From the NCBI GenBank assembly GCA_026692885.1, contig JAPLNJ010001194.1:1-21648 (forward strand): a DNA stretch of 21,648 nt, given 5' to 3'. Of the stretch, positions 1 to 6,924 are shown piece by piece; position 1 is the first letter of the stretch, and every line of letters starts with the position of its first letter. Source of the DNA: Planctomycetota bacterium (GTDB taxonomy: Bacteria > Planctomycetota > Planctomycetia > Pirellulales > Pirellulaceae). The position numbers and the translations under genes are program-made. The notes beneath the pieces are model-generated. The model worked only from the letters and a program-made list of their open reading frames with translations. It was not told the origin of the DNA and made no database searches.

Positions 1-1
1 G

Positions 2-442
2 CGGGCCTGGCTGTTGGAACTGAGCGAGCAGGTGGGGTGTCGGTTACGGCGGCAGGGCCTGAAGGGACGCACCGTGCACCTGAAAGTCCGGTTCGACGAT
101 TTCCACACGATCACCCGTGCACAGACACTTCCCCAAGCCACCAACGTCACGCAGGAAATCTGGCAGACGGCAGCCCAGATGTTCGCGGAACGGCTGCCTG
201 CCCGGCGGTTGCACATTCGCTTGCTGGGTGTCGGGATGAGCGGCCTGGACCATCCAGGGTTGGTGCAACTGAGCTTGTTTCCCGAAGTCGAACATGAGCG
301 GCAGAGCCGCCTGGATGAAGTTGCTGATCGGATCAAAGAGAAGTTCGGCGAGACATCATTGCAGCGAGCCCTGGGGATGCTGCACAACGTGGAACATAGG
401 TCTGGACCGCCAGGGGCTGATCGGAATCAGTACGGCAAGTAG
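2..442 (+). CDS. dinB: Y-family DNA polymerase (DNA polymerase IV-like), C-terminal part, 5' truncated
   Basis: The open frame enters from the left edge (first full codon at 2) and ends at TAG 440-442, giving about 146 residues. This is the C-terminal end of a Y-family translesion polymerase: the little-finger domain that grips DNA, followed by a tail. Visible hallmarks are the segment RRQGLKGRTVHLKVRFDDF, typical of the little finger, and QLSLF near residue 87 counted from TTG 14, which fits a beta-clamp binding motif (QxxLF). The stretch after it (SRLDEVADRIKEKFG) is the usual tail of this group. The palm and fingers with the catalytic acidic residues lie outside the window, so activity cannot be judged. 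It is the only + strand gene in the left half and is not part of the sugar cluster. The family call is firm; the exact paralogue (DinB or ImuB-like) is inferred from the clamp motif and tail. Confidence 0.88.
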   Translation, partial: RAWLLELSEQVGCRLRRQGLKGRTVHLKVRFDDFHTITRAQTLPQATNVTQEIWQTAAQMFAERLPARRLHIRLLGVGMSGLDHPGLVQLSLFPEVEHERQSRLDEVADRIKEKFGETSLQRALGMLHNVEHRSGPPGADRNQYGK

Positions 443-646
443 TCAGGCTGCGAGTTCGGTCACGCAAACCCAGGACATCAGCTTCGGGGGGGGCCGGTGG
501 GGACCAAGCAAACGCGCAATTTGAAAGACTCCTGGCGCGCGTGGCGTGTGTCGACGAAAACGGGCCGAGCGGTGTGCCCGGCCGGTCGCTGACAATCCCA
601 ACCGCCGCAACGTCTCCCCGCGCAGCGGCCAGTCCAACGACACGGA

Positions 647-877
647 TCAGATGGCCGCCGTGTCCGGCGCAGCCACGGCGTGCGACCCAATCGGCGGCTC
701 ATCTGCACCCGACTGTTCGGGGCCGGCCACATGTGCGGCAAAGCGATATCGACCCGATTGCTTCAGTCTTTCCTCAACACTTTGGTAATAGTCCACGACG
801 CGGTCGACGTCGTGGCCAAACTCCGCCGAAATCTCGTGGCGCACCTGGCGAATGATCTTGAGTTCGTCGTCAGCCAT
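647..877 (-). CDS. Small conserved-looking hypothetical protein, 76 aa
   Basis: ATG at 877 is preceded by a strong ribosome binding site (GGCGGAGG, about 8 bases upstream); the stop is TGA at 647-649. The first 47 residues are rich in charged helix formers (MADDELKIIRQVRHEI, then EFGHDVDRVVDYYQ and a final RLKQSGRYRF), which looks like a small helical protein and resembles short hypothetical proteins I associate with planctomycetes and cyanobacteria. The last 30 residues are low-complexity and may be a poorly conserved tail. There is no signal peptide or membrane segment. Its start overlaps the end of the possible ORF at 870-1028 in the arrangement ATGGCTGA, which suggests translational coupling. 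The function is unknown; the charged mini-protein type is sometimes found next to toxins, but no partner is recognisable here. Confidence 0.65.
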   Translation of the reverse strand: MADDELKIIRQVRHEISAEFGHDVDRVVDYYQSVEERLKQSGRYRFAAHVAGPEQSGADEPPIGSHAVAAPDTAAI

Positions 878-1028
878 CGGATTCGCCTCCGCCGAGGTAG
901 TTCAGGGGCGTCGTCAGTACCGGCATGGGAAGCCCCAGTTCGTTCAGCGACGCTCGTTGCGACCGGACGAGCCACCAATCGTTCGTGATGAGATTGGACC
1001 GTGGTCCGGTGAGGAAGCTTAGCGGGAT
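870..1028 (-). CDS. Possible small ORF, 52 aa, non-canonical ATC start
   Basis: An open frame ends at TGA 870-872 and overlaps the ATG of the 76-aa gene downstream. Going upstream there is no ATG, GTG or TTG at a sensible place apart from an internal ATG that would leave only 18 residues. However, a good Shine-Dalgarno sequence (GAGGAG) lies five bases before an ATC at 1028. From that ATC the product is 52 residues, including the segment LITNDWWLVRSQRASLNELG. About three quarters of its third codon positions are G or C, as expected for a real gene here. It lies just downstream of the isomerase-like gene ending at 1048. It could be a genuine mini-gene using a rare start, the 3' remnant of an older gene, or chance. 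No family is recognised. Confidence 0.3.
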   Translation of the reverse strand: MPLSFLTGPRSNLITNDWWLVRSQRASLNELGLPMPVLTTPLNYLGGGESDG

Positions 1029-1047
1029 GGTTTCTCCTCGTGAGGGT

Positions 1048-2586
1048 TCAAGCTTCTTCGATGGTCTCCAGCCCCAGGGCCTTGCCCAACTCGGCGAGCG
1101 GCTCCTTGATGTCGCCGTAGACCGTCACGCGGTGCCAAGCGTGCCAGTGCCGCATGAGTTTTTCGATGTCGCCTTTCACGGCTCCCACCAGTTGGCTCCG
1201 GCAGCCGCGCTCGGAATCGAAGTTGCCGGCCGATTTCGCTTGGTGCACCAACAGGCTCTTGCCCACGACGCGGAACGAGGTGGTCATATAGCCGGGTGGC
1301 ATGAACGATTGCACGCACGCTCCTCGGGGGTCGCGATTGTGGAGCGTACGGATGCGGAAGGGACTCGCTGGCCGGTCCGTTCCCAACATTTTTGTCGGCG
1401 CCATACAATGGGCGTAGATGATGTGCCGCGTCGAGGTGTCGATGGTCGGATCCGACACGAAGCCGGCCCGGCCCGTCAGCGCTCGGGAGACAAGCATGGC
1501 GAACGAGTCGGGAACCTGGGCCTCACACACGCCGTGCCGGCCCTCGTCGAGCAACTCCGTGAATCCCAGGCAGGGATAGGCCATCAGCTTGCCCGAGCCG
1601 AATCCGCCTAGGCAGTTCATCGTGATGGTGTCGGACTGGTACTTGTCCAGTAGGTTGCGGGTGGCGATCGCCACGCGCGCCGAGTTACGGATTGCGTCCG
1701 GCTGCGTTTCGACGATCTTCTCCGCGGTTTTCATCCACTGCTCGGCTTTGGCGTTGGCGGCGTCGCCGTCCACGGCTTTGCAGAGTGAGTCGAACTCATC
1801 AAACCCAAGGTAGATTACTTTGGCGCCGAAGAAATCGCCTTCCGTACCCGGCTCACCGCTCCCGACGACCAGGATGCGGCTTTCGCAGATCCGCTTCAGG
1901 ACCTCGCCGATCGGTGGCACCCGGATCGCGTCAGCGGCGCACGTCAACGCATCCGGCGGAGCGAATGTCGTGCGGTAGGCCGCGCGCGCTTCCTCGGCGA
2001 ACTGCTCGGCGGTCAGCTTGCGGCGTCTGGCGGTCTCGAAGCACCGTGCCACGGCGACCAGGTCTTCGTCGCGCTCGGTGCTGACGCTGACCAGGGGTTT
2101 TTGCGCGGCAGCCGCCCGGGTGGTGATGGTCAGGAATGGTGCACAGCCGCCGAGCACGTAGTTGGCCAGCACCATCGGTTTGTTCCATTCGACCATCGGC
2201 CAGACGGCTGCACCGCTGCCGCCCAGCGTCATGACGTAGGCCAAGACTCCGTCCAAACGGTCTTTTGCGGCCAGGCCGGCTTGGACCGTGTCCTGGTGCG
2301 ACGAGAAGAACTCAAACTCGATTCCGGGACAGCCCTGCTGGAGCTTAGCGGCCAACTCCTTTGCGCGAGGCTCCGGGTTCCAGCCGGGCCACGGCCAGTT
2401 CTCGATCGGCTTTGGATCGGACAGGAAAAAGACGCCCACACGCGGTTTCGCGGTGGGAGCATCCTGAGCCAGGGCGGCCAGTCCGCTCGGCGCCAGCACC
2501 GCGGCGGCAGCGATGCTCTTCAAGAACCGGCGCCGGCCGGCCGTGGGACAACTGTGGCAGCAAGGTTGGCAGGAATTCGCGTGCAT
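1048..2586 (-). CDS. Tat-exported L-fucose-isomerase-like protein, paralogue 1 (512 aa)
   Basis: ATG at 2586 has an AGGAG ribosome binding site seven bases upstream. Residues 18-40 form a twin-arginine signal (GRRRFLKS followed by an Ala-rich hydrophobic stretch), so the protein should be exported folded. The mature part resembles the L-fucose isomerase family (COG2407-like): alternating alpha/beta N-terminal segments, then the region ITMNCLGGFGSGKLM (321-335), CEAQVPD (354-360, E355) and DPTIDTSTRHIIYAHC (379-394, H393). In fucose and arabinose isomerases a Glu and a His in this region bind the metal and act in aldose-ketose isomerisation. The E355-H393 spacing of 38 is identical in both neighbouring paralogues. 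Here the acidic residue two after E355, present in both other copies (CExD), is Gln, so catalysis may differ. A Cys-rich stretch (SCQPCCHSC) precedes the Tat motif. Substrate unknown; family membership likely, true isomerase activity uncertain. Confidence 0.78.
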   Translation of the reverse strand: MHANSCQPCCHSCPTAGRRRFLKSIAAAAVLAPSGLAALAQDAPTAKPRVGVFFLSDPKPIENWPWPGWNPEPRAKELAAKLQQGCPGIEFEFFSSHQDTVQAGLAAKDRLDGVLAYVMTLGGSGAAVWPMVEWNKPMVLANYVLGGCAPFLTITTRAAAAQKPLVSVSTERDEDLVAVARCFETARRRKLTAEQFAEEARAAYRTTFAPPDALTCAADAIRVPPIGEVLKRICESRILVVGSGEPGTEGDFFGAKVIYLGFDEFDSLCKAVDGDAANAKAEQWMKTAEKIVETQPDAIRNSARVAIATRNLLDKYQSDTITMNCLGGFGSGKLMAYPCLGFTELLDEGRHGVCEAQVPDSFAMLVSRALTGRAGFVSDPTIDTSTRHIIYAHCMAPTKMLGTDRPASPFRIRTLHNRDPRGACVQSFMPPGYMTTSFRVVGKSLLVHQAKSAGNFDSERGCRSQLVGAVKGDIEKLMRHWHAWHRVTVYGDIKEPLAELGKALGLETIEEA

Positions 2587-2696
2587 GGTTCGCTCCTGAT
2601 GGTTTGAGTCTTCGTTCGAAGGATTTCAGGGCAGGGAGAGGAAGGCGAGCGGCAGGAAATAGTTTACCCGCCGGTCGGCCTTCCCGGGCCAATCGG

Positions 2697-2748
2697 GACG
2701 GTCTGGGAAGACCATGCTACATGACGGTCTGGGAAGACCATCCTAAAT
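2697..2748. repeat. 26-bp tandem direct repeat, two copies, each a short hairpin
   Basis: Two adjacent 26-bp copies (2697-2722 and 2723-2748) differ at only about two or three positions. Each contains the palindrome GGTCT-GGGA-AGACC. They lie in the 274-bp gap between isomerase-like paralogues 1 and 2. No run of T follows, so they are not typical intrinsic terminators; they resemble the interspersed hairpin repeats common between planctomycete genes (inference). Confidence 0.75.
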
Positions 2749-2797
2749 TGAGTTGGGTGAGCGGTTGTAAAGAAACAACTCCGTAGTTTCGCAGTGA

Positions 2798-2834
2798 AGC
2801 GGACTTCAGTCCGCTCGGGCGGAATGAATTCCGC
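2798..2834. repeat. Two consecutive small palindromes in the intergenic gap
   Basis: AGCGGAC-TTCA-GTCCGCT at 2798-2815 (7-bp stem) is followed directly by GCGGAAT-GA-ATTCCGC at 2819-2834 (7-bp stem). Together with the 26-bp repeat just before, they fill the gap upstream of paralogue 1 and downstream of paralogue 2. They could stabilise or separate transcripts of the two genes. They lack a T-tract on either strand. Confidence 0.65.
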
Positions 2835-2860
2835 TCTACGAATTTGTGTCTTTACCCCCG

Positions 2861-4300
2861 TTACCCTTCCATGACGACCTTAACGCCGAGCAACTGCATC
2901 AAGTCGTGAGCGTCTGCGACGTAGTTACCGTAGAACACGACGCGGTGCAGGAGGGTCATCATGCCTTCCTTTTCCAAGACGCCGCTGCCCCAATTGGCCA
3001 GCATGGTGCGGGCGTCGGCGACCTGGGCCGTGCATTGCGTGCGGCAGCCACGGTCGTCGAAGTCGGGGATTTCGATGATCTTCTGGGCGGACAACAGCAG
3101 CGTGTCCAGATTCGCCAGCTTGGCCATGGTGATCTCCTGACCGACGCGCAGGTCCACTTCGAGCGCCGCGCCATGGTTGTCGTCGCGATGCGTGCGGATT
3201 GTGAACGGATGTCGCTGTCCGTCCGTGCCGTCCATCTTGGTGGGCGCGACGCAATGGGCGTGGATGACCGCGTTCTTTGAGACGTCGAACAGCGGATCGG
3301 TGACGAACCCCGGCTTGCCGAAGGCGTAACCGAACATGAGCATGGTCAGCGTCGAGTCCATGTCGCCCTCGCAGGCCCCAACCAGCCCCAGATCGTTCAG
3401 CTTGCTAAACGCCAGGCAGGCGTTGCACGGGTCATGCATGCAGAGCGTGCTGGTGACGGCCTGGGCCCGATTCTCAATCATCAGATTCTTCAGGCCCAAG
3501 AACAGGCGGGAACTATCGATAATGTCCTGCCGCGACGGTTCCACGATCTTCTTCGCCACCTTGAGCCAATACTGCTCGGCCTCGGCCTCGGCCGCTGCGG
3601 GATCGACCGCCTGAAAGACCGCCAACTGCTGCTCTCTGGTAATCGGGACCAGTTCCGTGCCAAACTTGGCTTTGATCTGTTCCGCATCGCAAGCCGGCTT
3701 GGTGCCCGTGGCTCGTCCGACGACCAGGATTCGCGACTGGCGCATGCGGGCCGGGACCCGCAGCAAGGCGACTACGCGGTCGATGTCCGCCAACTCCCGC
3801 GACGCGGCCAGGATCACGCGTTTGCCGGCCTTCTGCCACTGCGGCACGTACATCCAGTCGTGCCCGCTGAAGGGTTGCGAGAAGATCGCCGTCGGCAGCC
3901 CGGTGTCCACTTACTTGAGCAGCGGCTGCGCGCTGCCGTATGCAAGGTGGACCAGCAGCAGGGCATCGTCGCCCGCCAGTTTCGGCACGATTTCGTCCGC
4001 GGCCTTGGGGTCATTCGGGATCAACTCGCCACCAGTGAATTCGATATCGCCCAGCCGCTTCTGGAGCCCATCGAGATAGGGGCGGAACTTATCGACCTCG
4101 GCTTTGGCGTCGAACTCGGGTTTGGGCCACGCCCCGCCCAGCCCGACATAGACCACATGGACTTTCACTGGCGGCAGCTTGGGCCAACCGGCCTCTTCCG
4201 CCGCCTGCAATGGCCGCCAGACGACGCCGCCAGCCAAGAGCATCCCACTAGCCAAAGCACTCGTTCCCAGGAATTCACGACGTGTGCATTTCTCAACCAT
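2861..4300 (-). pseudogene. Tat-exported L-fucose-isomerase-like protein, paralogue 2, interrupted by an in-frame TAA
   Basis: ATG at 4300 has a GGAGG site nine bases upstream and starts with the Tat signal TRREFLGTSALASG. After 129 codons the frame meets TAA at 3911-3913; the next codon in the same frame is GTG 3910, and 349 more codons continue to 2861. Read through, the product is about 478 residues, close to the 512 and 496 of the flanking paralogues, so this is one gene split by a single nonsense codon, not two genes. The second part carries CEGDMDS (E at combined residue 311) and DPLFDVSKNAVIHAHC (H at 349), again 38 apart, and DRGCRTQC near the end. The metal and active-site residues all lie after the stop. 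It may be a recent pseudogene, a sequencing error, or a protein restarted at GTG without export. No ribosome binding site is obvious before that GTG. Confidence 0.8.
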
Positions 4301-4352
4301 AAATCGGTCCTCCGCAAAACGGTTTTGGATTTGTTGTTAGTGGCTAGAAGAA

Positions 4353-4482
4353 GATTAGGGTGAAAGATTAGGGAACACCGTACTCGCTCAGTCGTGAACC
4401 GAACCTTAATCTTTCGCCTTAATCTTTCGCCTTAATCTATTCCCCTAATCTATTCCCCTAATCTTTCGCCCTAATCTATTCC
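4353..4482. repeat. Array of 13-bp repeats in head-to-head orientation
   Basis: The left arm reads GATTAGGGTGAAA then GATTAGGG (4353-4373). After a 30-bp spacer the reverse complement of the same motif repeats about six times (4404-4416, 4417-4429, 4430-4443, 4444-4456, 4457-4469, 4470-4482). Units vary between CCTTAATCTTTCG and CCTAATCTATTCC. The array fills the gap between paralogue 3 (ends 4512) and paralogue 2 (starts 4300). The same family occurs at 9093-9120, 9773-9798 and 11104-11143. It has no spacers and no cas genes, so it is not CRISPR. Confidence 0.9.
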
Positions 4483-4511
4483 CCTATCGTCCGCGTCTTA
4501 CTTACGAGACG

Positions 4512-6002
4512 TCACACCGGCCAGGGACCCTGGAAGCCGCTCTCGACCAGTTTCATCTTATACAATTGGGCGAACAGACGGAACTTCCGCGCAAAGTCGC
4601 CGCAGAACAGCAAGTTGTGGTGGCCCGTCACCAGGCAGGCGTCGCTGCGGTCGGTCAACGCGATTTCGACGTTCGTCGTGCAACCGCCGGCCGGAGGCAT
4701 CGGATGCGACACGACCACCTGGCCCGCGTACACGTCCAGCGCCGCCGGGGTGCCCGGATAGTAACGGACCATCGTGACCGGGTCGCCTTGCTTCCAGAAC
4801 ACTTGGATCGCGCAGCTCCCTTCGTTGGTATGGGCAAAACGACGGAGCAGGTATGGCAGCTCGGGACCGTCCGGTCCGTACAGCTTTGTCGCGCAGGTGC
4901 AGTGCGATCCGTAGTAGTGATTCTTCTCGGTGTCGTAGCACGGGTTGTGCTGGAAGCCGGGCCGGCCGGTCAGCAGGCTGCCCAGGAGTTGCGTGTACAC
5001 GGCCGGGAAGTCATTCTCGCAAGCGGCCGGGATCAACTGGCTGTTGAGCGTCGCGAAACTGATGCACGGTTTGAGCATGCCTCGGCGCAGGCAGTTCATC
5101 GTCACACCGTCGGCCTGCTCGTCGGCCAGCAGCTTCTTCAGGGCCAGATGCGCTCGGGCCGCGTTTTCCAGCGACTCCTGGGTGATGCCGTGTTTTTCCT
5201 TGGCCCCGGCCGTGAACTGAGCAATGAACTCGTGGGCCGCGTCGTCGATTGGCACCTTCTGGAACTCCGCGGCATAGCGGGCGAACGGGATCACGCGAAC
5301 CGTGGTGCCGAAAAACGGTTCGACGCCCTCGCGTGGCTCCGGCGCCTCGGTAATGCTCAGTAGCCGGCTCTGGGCCATACGCCTCTTGGTGCCGATCATC
5401 CGCAGGCCGTACTCGATGGCTTCCAGGTTATCGAGCGATTGGATCAGATACACGCCCGGCCGGCGATACTGCCGCACCGCGCCGTGCTTTACGCCCAGCC
5501 CGATGTAGAAGACCACGGGAATCCCGGCCGTCTCGGCGGCCTTCAACAGCAGGTCCGCCACGCCCAGACTGCCGTTGTAGAACATGATCAGCAGCAGGCC
5601 GTCCGGACGCTGAACGTCCAGTTCCTTGGCCAGCGTCTGGGCTTGGTCCTGGTTGGCGACGGGCCGATCTTCGATCGCGAGCTGCAGGCCCAGCTTCTTT
5701 TCCATTTCCCGCAAGTTAGCCGTGTATTGGCGCTGGCGTCCCTCGGCGTCGAAATCGTTGCCCGGCCAACTCCACCAGCCGTCCGGATTATCGGCGAACG
5801 TTTTGGAGGGCGGGTAGAGGAACGCCACACGGACGGTGGCGGGCTGACGGGCTTGGGGTTTGTTTTCCGCAGAGGCTGCTTCAGCCCTCTCGGCCCGCAG
5901 CGAGATCCACATCAAGCCACCCAGGGCCGCAGTCGAAACACCCAGAAACTGACGGCGATCGCAATCACTATCGCAACCACATCCAGACGCATCTTCCTGC
6001 AC
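4512..6002 (-). CDS. Tat-exported L-fucose-isomerase-like protein, paralogue 3 (about 496 aa)
   Basis: The protein has a Tat signal (CDRRQFLGVSTAALGG, residues 14-29 from GTG 6002) and an isomerase-like body. Key segments are VTMNCLRRGMLKPC, CENDF (E329) and YDTEKNHYYGSHC (H367), with the same 38-residue Glu-His spacing as paralogues 1 and 2. The first Asp of the DPxxD segment is Asn (NPCYD). A Cys-rich stretch (CGCDSDC) precedes the Tat arginines. The start is uncertain: AGGAGG at 6016-6021 lies 13 bases before GTG 6002, but seven bases before an ATA at 6008; TTG 6065 gives a longer frame without a ribosome site. I chose GTG as the first standard start placed next to the signal. It lies downstream of the DUF1080 and HEAT genes on the same strand. 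The role is presumably extracytoplasmic sugar binding or isomerisation; the substrate is unknown. Confidence 0.76.
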   Translation of the reverse strand: MQEDASGCGCDSDCDRRQFLGVSTAALGGLMWISLRAERAEAASAENKPQARQPATVRVAFLYPPSKTFADNPDGWWSWPGNDFDAEGRQRQYTANLREMEKKLGLQLAIEDRPVANQDQAQTLAKELDVQRPDGLLLIMFYNGSLGVADLLLKAAETAGIPVVFYIGLGVKHGAVRQYRRPGVYLIQSLDNLEAIEYGLRMIGTKRRMAQSRLLSITEAPEPREGVEPFFGTTVRVIPFARYAAEFQKVPIDDAAHEFIAQFTAGAKEKHGITQESLENAARAHLALKKLLADEQADGVTMNCLRRGMLKPCISFATLNSQLIPAACENDFPAVYTQLLGSLLTGRPGFQHNPCYDTEKNHYYGSHCTCATKLYGPDGPELPYLLRRFAHTNEGSCAIQVFWKQGDPVTMVRYYPGTPAALDVYAGQVVVSHPMPPAGGCTTNVEIALTDRSDACLVTGHHNLLFCGDFARKFRLFAQLYKMKLVESGFQGPWPV

Positions 6003-6021
6003 TCTTATGCCAAAGCCTCCT

Positions 6022-6321
6022 GTTGGTTGATGGTCTTGTCGTTGAATTCGTGAGCGCTCGGACAATCCATGTCATCCGGGGAACCGAAATCTCACGATTT
6101 CGGCTTCGGCGCGTTTCACAGCGGCCGGATTCTGTTGGTGAACGACCAGCGAAGATATCGACCGGACGCGGCATGGTTCAGCCGAGTCGACATCCTCCTG
6201 GACCGGTGACAGGATTCCTTGTCAAGCGTCGCCCACAAGTCAGCCGAAGTTGTGACTGCCAGGGTATCCATGCTCACGTCTTCCTTGTTTGCAGTTGTCG
6301 ATTCACACCATTTGGAAAGCG
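6022..6321. other. Intergenic gap between DUF1080 and isomerase-like genes, with one hairpin
   Basis: No convincing gene is seen. A perfect palindrome CCGAAATC-TCAC-GATTTCGG lies at 6084-6103; it has no T-run and sits upstream of the paralogue 3 start, so it could be an operator or a mRNA hairpin. A 51-codon minus-strand frame (6271 to 6116) has a fair ribosome site (GGAAGA) but its product resembles nothing I know. Confidence 0.45.
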
Positions 6322-6891
6322 TTACTTCAGTTCCTTGATAGAGATGTTCTTGAACCACAGCGGCGTGCCGTGGTGCTGGAGCACGAGCGGACCGACGGGT
6401 TTACTGAACTTGCACTCGAACTTATCGAGCACCAGCTCGCCGTTGAGATGCACGGTCACGAGCCCCTGTTCCAGCTTGATTTCAAAGTGGTTCCACTCGC
6501 CGGCCGGTTTGTCGGCAACCTTGAGCGGCTTGTGGTGCTGCGGATAGATGCCGCCGGAACCCATGCTCGGGTTGTCCCAAATTTCCACCTGCGGCTCACC
6601 GCGCAGGAAGACCCCGCTGTTGCCGCCTTTGGGGATCTTCCAGTCGATCAGGAGGATGAAGTCACCGAACTCCTTTTCGCTGGCAAGGTTCTTGGCCTTC
6701 CCATCGTAGACCATGACCCCACCGTCGGCCTTCCAGTGCCCTTCCGGGTCGGCTTTCCAGCCGGTCATATCCTGGCCGTTGAACAGGGAGGTGAAGCCCG
6801 CGAGCGGTTGGTTGTCTTCCGCCCCGGTGACAATCGAGAACAGGGCCACGAAACTCAGCAGGGCCGTCCAGAGAGTCTTGCAGTTGGTCAT
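6322..6891 (-). CDS. Secreted DUF1080 (3-keto-glycoside hydrolase-like) protein, 189 aa
   Basis: ATG 6891 with AAGGA seven bases upstream is preferred over TTG 6906, because it begins a clean Sec signal peptide (hydrophobic WTALLSFVALFSIVTG, cleavage near A-E-D). The mature protein is a single DUF1080 jelly-roll domain: opening FTSLFNGQDMTGW, central GGNSGVFLRG and QVEIWDNPS, then WNHFEIK and closing WFKNISIKEL. DUF1080 is now known as a 3-keto-disaccharide hydrolase family: it cleaves glycosides already oxidised at C3, usually by Gfo/Idh/MocA oxidoreductases. Such an oxidoreductase lies in the same strand cluster (9816-11069). The gene starts 33 bases after the HEAT-repeat gene ends, so the two are very likely co-transcribed. 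The length is normal for a one-domain member. The specific substrate is not known. Confidence 0.9.
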   Translation of the reverse strand: MTNCKTLWTALLSFVALFSIVTGAEDNQPLAGFTSLFNGQDMTGWKADPEGHWKADGGVMVYDGKAKNLASEKEFGDFILLIDWKIPKGGNSGVFLRGEPQVEIWDNPSMGSGGIYPQHHKPLKVADKPAGEWNHFEIKLEQGLVTVHLNGELVLDKFECKFSKPVGPLVLQHHGTPLWFKNISIKELK

Positions 6892-6924
6892 GAGAGATCC
6901 TTTCAAGGGTTAAGGGTGAGAGTA

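Noticed and set aside
3911..3913. Programmed readthrough or recoded amino acid at TAA
   Set aside because: TAA is not used for selenocysteine or pyrrolysine, no recoding signal is visible downstream, and simple nonsense mutation or read error explains it better.
4353..4482. CRISPR array
   Set aside because: Units are only 13 bp, adjoin without spacers, occur in both orientations, and there are no cas genes.
6116..6271. Minus-strand 51-codon frame starting MDTLAVTTSADLW
   Set aside because: It has a fair ribosome site, but the second half is Arg/Ser-rich without family likeness and it lies in an intergenic gap; support is too weak for a gene call.
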